NCBI RefSeq assembly: GCF_024029355.1
Contig: NZ_CP097117.1
Span: 1,178,001 to 1,242,000 of the forward strand
From: Fructilactobacillus cliffordii
GTDB lineage: Bacteria; Bacillota; Bacilli; Lactobacillales; Lactobacillaceae
Length of the DNA stretch: 64,000 nt
Direction: 5' to 3'
How positions within the stretch are numbered: the stretch's first letter is position 1; the number at the start of each line of letters is the position of its first letter. This document shows, in pieces, positions 1 through 7,366 of this stretch. The notes under the pieces were generated by a model, which had not been told where the DNA came from, did no database searches, and saw nothing but the letters and a program-made list of their open reading frames with translations. A program made the position numbers and the translations under genes.

Positions 1-197
1 CTGAAAAGTTTGATGAATTAAGTGGTAAGGCTGCTGAAAAATTTGATAGCTTTACTGACGAAGCAGAAGGAAAAGCCAAACAGGTCGAAGGCGCTCTGAC
101 GGATGACCCAAAGGCCAAGTTGGAAGGCGACTTCGAAAGTGGCAAAGGCGCTGTGAAAGAAAAAGTTCAAGACGCCAAAGATGCTTTAACTGACTAA
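1..197 (+). CDS. CsbD-like stress protein, C-terminal part
   Basis: The window opens inside this gene. Reading frame 3 (codons from base 3) gives 64 residues and then TAA. The peptide is very hydrophilic and rich in Lys, Glu, Asp and Ala. It contains two repeats of the type 'sGKAaEKfds' and 'EGkAKQVEGaLTDDPKAK', ending KEKVQDAKDALTD. This composition and the G-K-A/K-Q-V-E-G pattern fit the CsbD family of small general-stress proteins, whose molecular role is unknown. In lactobacilli these genes often carry several repeats. The start lies outside the window, so length and regulation cannot be judged. A strong terminator follows directly. Confidence 0.7.
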   Translation, partial: EKFDELSGKAAEKFDSFTDEAEGKAKQVEGALTDDPKAKLEGDFESGKGAVKEKVQDAKDALTD

Positions 198-200
198 TCA

Positions 201-237
201 AAAAGAAGGACGTGCAGCGTTGACTGCCGTCCTTTTT
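201..237 (+). terminator. Rho-independent terminator after the CsbD-like gene
   Basis: Stem AAGGACG (206-212) pairs with CGTCCTT (228-234). An inner stem GCAG/CTGC continues it after one bulged T, and a run of five T follows. Confidence 0.85.
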
Positions 238-249
238 GTGTGGTTTAAA

Positions 250-336
250 TTAGCGTTGGGCGTACCACGATAGGCCCATAATTGATAAAAAGATGAGCAC
301 CAATGCGATGACCACCAGTAAATTCCGAATTTTCAT
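250..336 (-). CDS. 28-residue single-pass membrane peptide
   Basis: This short reading frame on the minus strand has an ATG at 336 and TAA at 250-252. A good ribosome binding site (GGGAGG) lies about 9 bases upstream of the ATG. The product begins MKIRNLL, has one hydrophobic stretch (residues 5-23, rich in Leu, Val and Ile) and ends WYAQR. That makes a positively charged N-terminus and a single membrane helix, with no lipobox or obvious cleavage site. It stands alone between the CsbD-like gene and the divergent permease, facing the CsbD terminator. I do not recognise the family. It could be a small membrane-stress peptide, a type I toxin-like peptide, or non-functional. The ribosome binding site and clean helix are the main support. 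Confidence 0.5.
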   Translation of the reverse strand: MKIRNLLVVIALVLIFLSIMGLSWYAQR

Positions 337-391
337 TGATAAGGCCTCCCTAATCCTTAGTGTAGCATGTTACTAAAGTTAGATAACTTAG

Positions 392-420
392 TTGACACTA
401 ATTCTGAATCTTGATAGGAT
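392..420 (+). promoter_or_regulatory. Promoter for the CycA-type permease
   Basis: TTGACA at 392-397, a 17-base spacer, and TAGGAT at 415-420. Transcription would start near 427 and give a leader of about 100 bases that contains the hairpin at 462-514. Confidence 0.6.
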
Positions 421-461
421 GGTTCTCAGACTGTTTAAGAAAAAGTTTATAAATTGCATGA

Positions 462-514
462 AAAAATGTCTCGACGCCAAACCGACCTGATTTGAAACGG
501 AGACATTTTTCTTT
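462..514 (+). terminator. Terminator-like hairpin in the permease leader (possible attenuator)
   Basis: AAAAATGTCTC (462-472) pairs perfectly with GAGACATTTTT (500-510) across a 27-base loop, and more T residues follow. It lies between the promoter at 392-420 and the start codon at 531, so it could stop transcription early. The loop is long for a simple terminator. I did not find a convincing alternative antiterminator pairing or T-box motif, so the trigger is unknown. Confidence 0.45.
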
Positions 515-530
515 TAGAAAGGTGTTGAAT

Positions 531-1907
531 ATGGCAAAAGAAGCACAAACGAACCAGGAACAAGATTTAAACCGGGGACTAACTTCGCGGCATGTCCAGA
601 TGATTGCCATCGGAGGCGCGATTGGAACTGGACTGTTCTTAGGTTCTGGAGAGGGAATTAAGTCGGCAGGACCGGCTTTAATCCTCGCGTACTTAATTAC
701 CGGAATTTTCTCATACCTCATGATGCGAGCGGTCGGAGAATTGTTATTATCCAACCTGAAGTTTCATTCCTTCATCGATTTTGTCCGCCAGTATCTAGGC
801 GAAAAATGGGAGTTTGCAATTGGCTGGGCCTACTGGCTGAGTTGGGCTAGTTTGGCGATGGCCGATTTAACGGCATCCGGGATTTACATGCACTTCTGGT
901 TCCCCCAGCTCCCGCAGTGGATTATGCCGTTAATTGTGGTAACAATCTTAGTGATTTTTAACCTGATCAACGTGGCGTGGTTTGGAGAACTGGAATCAGC
1001 ATTTTCGAGCATTAAAATTTTTGCCATCCTAGCTCTGATTGTGGCCGGGATTGGGATGATTGCGGTTGGGTTCCACACTCACGGGACGACCGCTTCCTTA
1101 GCCAACTTGTTTGACCACGGGGGCTTCTTTGCTACTGGATTCTTGGGCTTTATCATGGCCTTTCCCATCGTAATCTTTGCCTTTACCGGAATTGAAATGG
1201 TGGGGTTAACCGCCGGGGAAACCCGCAATCCGCAAAAGGACATCCCGAAAGCGATTAACTCTGTGCCAATGCGAATCGGATTGTTCTACGTCGGTTCCAT
1301 GGTCGTGATTATGTCGGTCTACCCTTGGAATCAAATTAACCCCAGCCAGTCACCGTTTGTGCAAATCTTCTCGGGATTGGGCATTAGGTATGCAGCTGAC
1401 ATTATCAACTTCGTGGTCTTGACGTCTGCCTTGTCAGCCGCCAATTCTGCCATCTTTTCGACGTCTAGAACCCTGTACATTTTGGGAAAGAACGGCCAAG
1501 CCCCGAAGTCATTTAGTAAGCTTTCACGGCACAACGTTCCGTACGTTGGCATTTTATTCTCATCGATTCTCTTCTTAGGGATCGTGCTGTTAAACTACTT
1601 CTATCCTAGCAAGATCTTCCTGCTGATTACCGGAGTGGCCACGATGAGTTTTATCTTCGTGTGGATTATCATCATGATCACCCACATTCAATATAAGCGG
1701 ACAAACGCCAATCCGGCGGACCACTTCAAGATGCCGTGGTTCCCAGGCTCTAGCTACGCTACAATTTTATTTTATCTTGTGGTCTTGGTAGTGCTGTTGG
1801 TAAACGGCCAAACCCGGATTTCGGTGGTTGCGACCGTAATCTTCTTTGCAGCTATGATCGTTGGGTACGTCTTGTTTGATCGCAACAAGAAACGGAAACT
1901 AAACTAA
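531..1907 (+). CDS. APC-family amino-acid permease, CycA-like
   Basis: This 458-residue membrane protein imports amino acids by proton symport. It has about 12 hydrophobic helices. The family signature follows the N-terminus: 'GLTSRHVQMIAIGGAIGTGLF' at residues 17-37, with the GGAIGTGL substrate loop. The motif FTGIEMVGLTAGE and the 'NPQKDIPKAI' loop near residue 235 are typical of the AAT (amino acid transporter) subfamily that includes CycA (D-Ala/D-Ser/Gly), AroP and LysP. The closest feel is CycA, but the substrate cannot be read from sequence alone. The frame is open further upstream; ATG 531 was chosen because a GAAAGG site precedes it and MAKEAQ opens the conserved region. Monocistronic, with a leader hairpin upstream and a terminator downstream. 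Confidence 0.85.
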   Translation: MAKEAQTNQEQDLNRGLTSRHVQMIAIGGAIGTGLFLGSGEGIKSAGPALILAYLITGIFSYLMMRAVGELLLSNLKFHSFIDFVRQYLGEKWEFAIGWAYWLSWASLAMADLTASGIYMHFWFPQLPQWIMPLIVVTILVIFNLINVAWFGELESAFSSIKIFAILALIVAGIGMIAVGFHTHGTTASLANLFDHGGFFATGFLGFIMAFPIVIFAFTGIEMVGLTAGETRNPQKDIPKAINSVPMRIGLFYVGSMVVIMSVYPWNQINPSQSPFVQIFSGLGIRYAADIINFVVLTSALSAANSAIFSTSRTLYILGKNGQAPKSFSKLSRHNVPYVGILFSSILFLGIVLLNYFYPSKIFLLITGVATMSFIFVWIIIMITHIQYKRTNANPADHFKMPWFPGSSYATILFYLVVLVVLLVNGQTRISVVATVIFFAAMIVGYVLFDRNKKRKLN

Positions 1908-1918
1908 ATTTGAGTCGC

Positions 1919-1954
1919 AAAAGCGGATAATCTTGAGATTGTTCGCTTTTTTTG
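1919..1954 (+). terminator. Rho-independent terminator after the permease
   Basis: AAAAGCG (1919-1925) pairs with CGCTTTT (1944-1950). The inner arms TAATCT/AGATTG extend the stem, and a T-run follows. Confidence 0.85.
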
Positions 1955-1964
1955 TTGCAGTTTG

Positions 1965-1985
1965 ATATTATACGATATATAATAT
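1965..1985 (+). promoter_or_regulatory. AT-rich inverted repeat at the DUF975 gene promoter
   Basis: ATATTATA (1965-1972) and TATAATAT (1978-1985) form a perfect 8-base inverted repeat with a 5-base spacer. The right arm contains a TATAAT that could be the -10 box. It could be an operator (the GntR/PadR type would fit the size) or just an AT-rich promoter. Confidence 0.35.
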
Positions 1986-2017
1986 ACAACGAAAACAAAT
2001 AAGAACGAGGTGGACTC

Positions 2018-2623
2018 ATGAACTTTCAACTATTAAAACAAAAAACTTTACGCAACTTTGCCGGGAACTGGGGAGCAGCCATTTTAATCGGGTTACCGTT
2101 TGTAATTGTGACCTACTTTACTGCCACGACGGGGATCTTATATGCTATTTTAGGAAGCTTTACCACGGTAGGGATGGTGCTAACCTTCAGCGAATGGTTT
2201 GACTTTGAACGAGTTCCAGAATATCCTTTAACGGCTACTTTTCGTAATATGCTTGCGACACCACGGCCGTGGGGACCATTTTTACTCTGCATTGTTGTTG
2301 AGATTTATACTTTATTGTGGTCGTTACTACTGATTGTGCCAGGAATCGTGAAAGGATTGGCTTATTCACAAGCACTTTTCATCTACCGGGATCACGTGTT
2401 GCGGGGGGAAAATGCTCCAGACATTAACGAGGTCATCACGGAGAGTCGAACCATGATGGATGGTCACAAGTTAGAACTCTTCTGGTTAAATCTATCCTTT
2501 ATCGGATGGGTAATTTTGTCCTTTCTGACATTTGGAATTGGTTTTTTCTGGCTGGTTCCGTACTACGTGGGGACGATGGTGAACTATCACGAAGCATTAG
2601 TTGCAGGTGGAGATGTTATCTAA
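2018..2623 (+). CDS. DUF975 family integral membrane protein
   Basis: 201 residues with four to five hydrophobic helices. The C-terminal block 'MMDGHKLELFWLNLSFIGW' followed by a Gly-rich helix and 'LVPYYVGTMVNYHEAL' is the hallmark of the DUF975 family, common in lactic acid bacteria and clostridia. The family's biochemical role is not known. Members are about 200-260 aa, so this is full length. An N-terminal LLKQKTLRNFAGNWG segment precedes the first helix. The ribosome binding site is GAGGTGG, 7-8 bases before the ATG. The gene is single, with a possible operator upstream and a terminator shared with the convergent oxidoreductase gene. Confidence 0.8.
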   Translation: MNFQLLKQKTLRNFAGNWGAAILIGLPFVIVTYFTATTGILYAILGSFTTVGMVLTFSEWFDFERVPEYPLTATFRNMLATPRPWGPFLLCIVVEIYTLLWSLLLIVPGIVKGLAYSQALFIYRDHVLRGENAPDINEVITESRTMMDGHKLELFWLNLSFIGWVILSFLTFGIGFFWLVPYYVGTMVNYHEALVAGGDVI

Positions 2624-2631
2624 ACCAAGCA

Positions 2632-2670
2632 AAAAGCCAGTCACTGAGTAAATGTCAGTCACTGGCTTTT
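2632..2670. terminator. Terminator between the convergent DUF975 and SDR genes
   Basis: AAAAGCCAGT (2632-2641) pairs with ACTGGCTTTT (2661-2670). The stem has A-runs and T-runs on both sides, so it can act for both strands. Confidence 0.8.
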
Positions 2671-2682
2671 CTGTGTCATCAA

Positions 2683-3345
2683 TTAAAGTTGATCAAGCGC
2701 CGTTTCAATCGGAGTTTGTCCGCCTTCCATCGTAATTACTTGATGGTCTGTGTGGTGATTCTGCAGACTAGCTGCTAACACGGCTGCCACGTCGGGAATC
2801 GGATTGCTAGCGGCGTTGTGAGTTGGATTAAGGGTCACTAAGCCTGTCCCTGGTTCTTCCGTTAACGAACTGGGTTGTAAAATGGTGTAGTTCAAGTTCG
2901 TCCGGTGGCTCAAATAGTCGTCAGCCATGAACTTAGCAGCTTGGTAGGCTTGTAAACTAGCGTAGTGTTCGTTGTTAAGCCAACTATCGATGTCTAAAGC
3001 GCCAAACGAACTGAGCATAATGTAGCGGTCGACGTGCGCGTTTTCGGCAGCAATCATCGTTTTGATGGCTCCAAAGCTATCGACGTTGACCAAATCGTGG
3101 CCCCGCGAGCCAGCGACAAAGTAAATCGCATCAAAGCCGGTTTCCAGATTAGTAAGTTCTGGTAAACCGATGATCCCCAGTTCCAACTTTTCAACCGTTA
3201 CGTGGTCCAGTGCAGCCAGGGCTTGGGCTGCTTCCTTTTCTGGATGGCCGACGGCAATTGTAATTTCGTTTGCTGGATTCTGGAGCAAGTCGTGCGTTAA
3301 GGCGTTTCCCACTCGTCCGGAACCACCAATAATCATAATTTTCAT
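2683..3345 (-). CDS. NAD(P)-binding atypical short-chain dehydrogenase (NmrA/QorB-like)
   Basis: 220 residues. The N-terminus 'MKIMIIGGSGRVGNAL' is a Rossmann dinucleotide-binding loop of the GGxGxxG type. 'YIMLSSFGALDID' around residue 110 and 'YQAAKFMADDYL' (a Y-x3-K motif) match extended or atypical SDR proteins. These include sugar-nucleotide epimerase-like and quinone oxidoreductase-like members. The substrate is not known. The frame extends 8 codons further upstream. ATG 3345 was preferred because AAGGAG precedes it at good spacing. It is divergent from the nitronate monooxygenase gene, and the two share a 155-base intergenic region with a perfect palindrome, which suggests joint redox or electrophile-responsive control. 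Confidence 0.75.
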   Translation of the reverse strand: MKIMIIGGSGRVGNALTHDLLQNPANEITIAVGHPEKEAAQALAALDHVTVEKLELGIIGLPELTNLETGFDAIYFVAGSRGHDLVNVDSFGAIKTMIAAENAHVDRYIMLSSFGALDIDSWLNNEHYASLQAYQAAKFMADDYLSHRTNLNYTILQPSSLTEEPGTGLVTLNPTHNAASNPIPDVAAVLAASLQNHHTDHQVITMEGGQTPIETALDQL

Positions 3346-3455
3346 AATAGAACTCTCCTTTTCTGCCATTCTAAAGGGTCATTATAACTACTTAATCGCT
3401 TTTTTTCGAATGGTTTGCTTATGAAACCTGGTTGCTTGTGTTTAAGTGGCAGGTC

Positions 3456-3473
3456 TAGTAATATTAATTACTA
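3456..3473. promoter_or_regulatory. Perfect palindrome between divergent oxidoreductase genes
   Basis: TAGTAAT, a 4-base ATTA centre, then ATTACTA: an 18-base inverted repeat lying 27 bases before the nitronate monooxygenase start. From memory, palindromes containing TAGTA/TACTA are seen with HxlR/DUF24-type redox repressors such as YodB; no such regulator gene is in the window. Assignment is inference. Confidence 0.5.
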
Positions 3474-3500
3474 AAAGTAAGTAGAAAGGATGGAAACAAG

Positions 3501-4445
3501 ATGCAAAATCGTGTAACAGAGATTTTAGGCACTCGTTATCCCTTGATTCAAGCACCCATGAACTGGCTGACGGATGCGCGATTAGTCGCAGCTGTCACCA
3601 ATGCGGGCGGATTAGGGACGTTTGGTCCCAATGCGGGACGAGATTCATTAGCACAGAACGGCATGGAAATCATGGAACACCAAATTAAAATGGCCCAGAA
3701 ACTCACCAACGGACCGATTGCGATGACCTTGGGATTGAATCCACAGGGAGAAGACCAATCGTACGCGCAGCAAGTGTTAGAGCGTTCGTTAGCCCTTGGG
3801 ATTCGTTATTTTTTGGTGGGTGGTGAACCGGATGAAACCATTTATCACGAGGTCAAGGAGGCGGGCGCCACGTTGATTGCCCGTAGCTATAATCCGACAC
3901 CCGCTGAAGCCCAACGGCAGGTCGAACTGGGCGCGGACCTAATCGTTGCGACTGGATACGACGAAGGGGGCGTGATTCCGACCCATGGGAACGGGACCTT
4001 TACTACGGTGCCACGGATTGCGGATGCCGTTTCGATTCCGGTGTTAGCGGCCGGTGGCATTAACGACGTCCGTGGCGTGCGGGCTGCCATGGCACTGGGA
4101 GCTGAAGGGGTCTTTGTCGGCAGTCGCTTTTTAGTGACACAGGAAGCCCGGACGGCCCCGGTTACCAAACAAAAGATTATGGCTAGTACCGCTGAAGATC
4201 TGTTGCTGGTGGCACCTAACCAACGTTCACTTCGCAATCGGCGGATGGAAGAACTCGCCAATCAATTTCGGGAGGGGGACCACACGACCTTCCACAAAAC
4301 ACGGGAACTCGGGGGCGTCCGACCAGCCATGTTGCACGGTGAACTGGAAGCCGGTGAAGTTACCGTCAACACTGGTTTGGATTTGATTCAAACGGAACCG
4401 ACTGTTGCCGAATTAATTAATGATTTAATGCAAGATTTCCATTAA
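3501..4445 (+). CDS. Nitronate monooxygenase (NPD family, FMN-dependent)
   Basis: 314 residues, the normal length of the family. The start 'ILGTRYPLIQAPMNWLTD' followed by 'LVAAVTNAGGLGTFG' is the N-terminal FMN-binding pattern of nitronate monooxygenase/2-nitropropane dioxygenase proteins, which are TIM barrels related to FabK. Later 'VPVLAAGGINDVRGVRAAM' and 'ALGAEGVFVGSRFL' (near residues 177-211) form the phosphate-binding region for FMN. The usual reaction is oxidation of alkyl nitronates to carbonyl compounds and nitrite. A FabK-like enoyl-ACP reductase is the alternative, but there is no fab context. The ribosome binding site is AAAGGA. It is divergent from an SDR gene and ends in a strong hairpin. 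Confidence 0.8.
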   Translation: MQNRVTEILGTRYPLIQAPMNWLTDARLVAAVTNAGGLGTFGPNAGRDSLAQNGMEIMEHQIKMAQKLTNGPIAMTLGLNPQGEDQSYAQQVLERSLALGIRYFLVGGEPDETIYHEVKEAGATLIARSYNPTPAEAQRQVELGADLIVATGYDEGGVIPTHGNGTFTTVPRIADAVSIPVLAAGGINDVRGVRAAMALGAEGVFVGSRFLVTQEARTAPVTKQKIMASTAEDLLLVAPNQRSLRNRRMEELANQFREGDHTTFHKTRELGGVRPAMLHGELEAGEVTVNTGLDLIQTEPTVAELINDLMQDFH

Positions 4446-4476
4446 AAAAGGAGCGACCATGGTCGCTCCTTTTTTG
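4444..4476. terminator. Bidirectional terminator
   Basis: A perfect 15-base stem (AAAAAAGGAGCGACC and its complement) with a 2-base AT centre. A- and T-runs on either side serve both the nitronate monooxygenase gene and the convergent permease gene. Confidence 0.9.
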
Positions 4477-4480
4477 TCTG

Positions 4481-5824
4481 TTATTTAGTTGCTTGACGCG
4501 GGCGCATCACCTTGAAGTAGTACACCGGAATTCCGATGGCTACGATGCTCAGGGAAACAAGAACCCCGATGGGATCAGACGTAATTTCAGAAATGATTAC
4601 AAAGAGGGAACCCAAGATGGCCACAATCGGCGTGAAGGGAAACAGCGGGACGGAGAAGACCCGGACTTGGTTCGGGTTCCGTTTCCGCAGTAAGAAGACA
4701 CCGACAAAGGCCATCACGTAGAAACAGTACACTGTGAAGATACAAAGTTCAGAAATCCGGTCGGGATTGGTGAAGCAAATCATCAAGCCGGCAATAATTA
4801 ACGTGGCGATGATGGCAAAGACTGGAGTCCGCGTTTTCGGATTCAGGTAGGACAGCCACTTTGAACCCGGTAATTGCTTTTCTTCGGCCATCGCGTACAT
4901 AATCCGGGGGAACGTCATGATTTTTCCGTTCATACATCCAATGATGGAGATGATGATTCCGATACTAAGCGCTTTTCCACCCCAAACCCCAAAATCTTGG
5001 TTGGCAATGTAAGGAATGGCGGTCGTACCCAGTTCGTGAATCTTAGCGGGACCAATGCTCTTGAGGACCCCGTAGGAAACCAGCAGGTAAATGACCATGA
5101 CCAGCATGATTCCTAAAGAAATGGCGCGTGGCAGCATCTTCTTTGGATTTTTAATTTCTCCCCCCAGGTTGGCCACTAAAATCCAACCGTCAAAGGCAAA
5201 CAGAGTGGCCAACATGGCAACTCCAAAACCACCGGCCGTGGTGTGTAAGTCACCCACGCTTTGCGAAAAGGCATCGGCGTGACCAAAGAAGAGTCCAAAA
5301 ATAATTAAAGCTGCCACTGGGACCAACTTACAGATCGTGGTGATGATGGCAAAAGCACCACCGTACCGGTTGGGGAAGATGTTTAAAATTCCCACCAGGA
5401 TGATTGAACCTAGTGCAATTGGCAGGGTCCAGAATGATGGCAAGTGGAAGAAGTCCAGGACCAGGATGGCGAGGTACGAACCAAGCGCTGCAATCATGGC
5501 TGGTCCGTAGACGATAATCTGCATCCACCCGGACAAAAAGCCCCAGAATTTATTGTAGATGGCTTCCATGTATGCATAGAGACCCCCGGTACTAGGAATC
5601 TGGGAGGCAATTTCTGCAATTGTCAGTCCGGCAGCCAAGGTTAGGAGGCCTCCGGCAAGCCAGGCGAAAAGGGCGGCCTTGGCAGAGCCTGCGTCGTTAA
5701 TGATGGCAGCTTGGCGGACGAAGATTCCGACCCCGATGATGGTCCCCACCACGAGGGCAAGTGCTGACCAGAGGCCTAGCGACCGGTTTAACGAAACATC
5801 CGCTTGTGAAGTTTGTTTTTTCAT
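4481..5824 (-). CDS. APC-family amino-acid permease, LAT/SteT-like
   Basis: 447 residues and 12 predicted helices. The start 'LGLWSALALVVGTIIGVGIFV' (residues 16-36) is the substrate-binding first helix of the LAT subfamily, which includes SteT (Ser/Thr exchanger) and YvbW. 'LFAFDGWILVANLGGEIKNP' near residue 210 is the helix-6 signature plus the conserved loop. These proteins import or exchange neutral amino acids. The gene is preceded by a T-box leader (5856-6057), so expression should rise when one particular tRNA is uncharged. The specifier codon would identify the substrate amino acid, but I could not fix it with confidence. The ribosome binding site AAGGAGG lies 7-8 bases before the ATG. 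Confidence 0.85.
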   Translation of the reverse strand: MKKQTSQADVSLNRSLGLWSALALVVGTIIGVGIFVRQAAIINDAGSAKAALFAWLAGGLLTLAAGLTIAEIASQIPSTGGLYAYMEAIYNKFWGFLSGWMQIIVYGPAMIAALGSYLAILVLDFFHLPSFWTLPIALGSIILVGILNIFPNRYGGAFAIITTICKLVPVAALIIFGLFFGHADAFSQSVGDLHTTAGGFGVAMLATLFAFDGWILVANLGGEIKNPKKMLPRAISLGIMLVMVIYLLVSYGVLKSIGPAKIHELGTTAIPYIANQDFGVWGGKALSIGIIISIIGCMNGKIMTFPRIMYAMAEEKQLPGSKWLSYLNPKTRTPVFAIIATLIIAGLMICFTNPDRISELCIFTVYCFYVMAFVGVFLLRKRNPNQVRVFSVPLFPFTPIVAILGSLFVIISEITSDPIGVLVSLSIVAIGIPVYYFKVMRPRQATK

Positions 5825-5855
5825 GATGATTCCTCCTTAAAACGGTCGAAACCGA

Positions 5856-6057
5856 ACAAAAAACGCCCCTAACCTAATTGTTAGGGACGTTGTGACGCGC
5901 GGTTCCACCCAAATTCTTCCAAATGATTGGAAGCACTTTTAGTTGATTAACGTTCATGAGGCTTAAAGCGGCTAAAGGGCTCGTCTGATCCACTTCCCAG
6001 CTCCGTGGATTCTCTGTACAGACGTTTGTTCCAATTTCATCTTTAAGCAATGACATT
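5856..6057 (-). promoter_or_regulatory. T-box riboswitch upstream of the LAT-type permease
   Basis: Read on the minus strand, the leader has a Stem I base GCTTAAAG/CTTTAAGC, an upper helix CGTCTG/CAGACG, an AGAGA bulge, a top helix ATCCAC/GTGGAT, and then GGGTGGAACCGCG (5898-5910), the tRNA-acceptor-binding T-box core. A terminator follows: ACGTCCCTAAC pairs with GTTAGGGGCGT (5863-5890), then a T-run. Uncharged tRNA should favour the antiterminator. The specifier lies in the 3' side of the internal loop between CAGACG and CTTTAAGC. Several triplets there are possible and I could not choose. Confidence 0.9.
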
Positions 6058-6086
6058 ATTGTATACAGAACCTGAACAGTTGTCAA
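6058..6086 (-). promoter_or_regulatory. Promoter of the T-box/permease transcript
   Basis: On the minus strand: TTGACA (6081-6086), a 17-base spacer and TACAAT (6058-6063). Near-consensus. It sits between hflX and the T-box, with no terminator seen after hflX. Confidence 0.8.
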
Positions 6087-6103
6087 CAATTAATGTTAAT
6101 TAA

Positions 6104-7366
6104 TTAGCTAATTTCATATTTTTGGAAGCGTTCGGCGGCACTAGCGGGTAAGGAAACCGTTAGTTTGGTGCCGTCAGCTTGATATTCCGTTTGTTGGACG
6201 TCGAATTCCTGATTAAAGGTTGAAACGAGATCCCCAGCTTGAAATGGGAAGAGGTAGGTCTTTTGCACGTAGTCAGAAAACAGCTGGGCGCTAATCATGG
6301 CTACTAATTCATCAATTGAAGCGGGGTCCAGTGCTGACATAATCAGGTTTTCGCCCGCTCGTTCTGGGAAACGACTGCCGGTCCGATCGGCTTTGTTGAA
6401 GGCCGTAATCATCGGTAGGTTGGGCACCCCAATTTCTTGGAGGGTTCGTTGCGTGGTTTCCATCATCAGTTCTTGGTTAGGGTCGGAATAGTCGACTACT
6501 TGGACCAAAAGGTCGGCCGTAGCGGCTTCTTTTAACGTGGACTTGAAAGCTTCCACCAGTTGATGGGGGAGTTCACTAACAAAGCCGACCGTATCACTGA
6601 GTAGAAGTTGCTTGTTCCCGGGTAATTCGAGTTTCCGGACGCTGGTATCCAAGGTGGCAAATAACATGTCCTTTACAAAGACCTGCTTGTCCTCGTTTTC
6701 ACCATATCGTTTGACCAGTTCGTTCATAATCGTGGACTTACCGGCGTTGGTGTAACCGACCAGAGCCACGGTTTTGATCCGGTTTTCCTTGCGGCGTTGA
6801 CTCTGGGTTTCATAGGAACGCCCGAGTTCCTTGAGTTCGTGGCGGACATGGCTAATCTGGTGTTCAATGGTCCGGCGGTTTAATTCAAGCTTGGTTTCTC
6901 CGGCTCCCCGGTTAGCTAAGCCACCCCCCGCGGCCTGTTGGTCCAGGCGTTGACTGGCACTGGTACGTAAGCGGGGTAGTTGGTAGCGCAACTTGGCGAG
7001 TTGGACCTGCAACTGGGCTTCTTTAGTGTGGGCCCGGTTAGCAAAAATTTCTAGGATGAGGCCGGTCCGGTCGATCACCGTGGCCTTGGTAGCATTTTCA
7101 ATGTTGCGGATCTGACTGGGACTAAGTTCATCGTTTGCGACAATTGTTTCAGCATCCGTACTGCGCACGAGGTCGGCTAGTTCCTCAATCTTGCCCTTCC
7201 CAAAGTAGGTACCAGCGTCTGGATGATCCAGTTTTTGCACGAGGGTGGCAATGCTTTGCATGTGGTTCGCGACCACCAACTGCTCTAACTCATCCATTGA
7301 ATAGTCAAAGTTGGGGTGATTAACGTTCAGTCCAATCGTAATGACCGGGGTTGGTGTTGGTTCCAT
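6104..7366 (-). CDS. hflX: Ribosome-associated GTPase HflX
   Basis: 420 residues. The N-terminal HflX domain (residues 1-190) contains 'DAGTYFGKGKIEEL', 'VIDRTGLILEIFANRAHTKE' and the glycine-rich linker 'AAGGGLANRGAGETKLE'. The GTPase domain follows, with the G1 loop 'GYTNAGKST' near residue 205, G3 'DTVG' and G4 'FNKADR'. HflX binds the 50S subunit and splits stalled or hibernating ribosomes during stress. The ATG overlaps the stop of the upstream histidine phosphatase gene by one base (TAATG), so the two are translationally coupled. Length is typical for Firmicutes. Confidence 0.95.
   Translation of the reverse strand: MEPTPTPVITIGLNVNHPNFDYSMDELEQLVVANHMQSIATLVQKLDHPDAGTYFGKGKIEELADLVRSTDAETIVANDELSPSQIRNIENATKATVIDRTGLILEIFANRAHTKEAQLQVQLAKLRYQLPRLRTSASQRLDQQAAGGGLANRGAGETKLELNRRTIEHQISHVRHELKELGRSYETQSQRRKENRIKTVALVGYTNAGKSTIMNELVKRYGENEDKQVFVKDMLFATLDTSVRKLELPGNKQLLLSDTVGFVSELPHQLVEAFKSTLKEAATADLLVQVVDYSDPNQELMMETTQRTLQEIGVPNLPMITAFNKADRTGSRFPERAGENLIMSALDPASIDELVAMISAQLFSDYVQKTYLFPFQAGDLVSTFNQEFDVQQTEYQADGTKLTVSLPASAAERFQKYEIS

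Noticed and set aside
2506..2778. 90-codon plus-strand frame after the DUF975 gene
   Set aside because: It crosses a bidirectional terminator and the convergent SDR gene, and has no ribosome binding site.
3887..4261. Minus-strand frame of 124 codons inside the nitronate monooxygenase gene
   Set aside because: Shadow of the conserved gene on the other strand.
5874..6089. 71-codon minus-strand frame within the T-box leader
   Set aside because: It runs through conserved RNA structure, begins upstream of the promoter and lacks a ribosome binding site.
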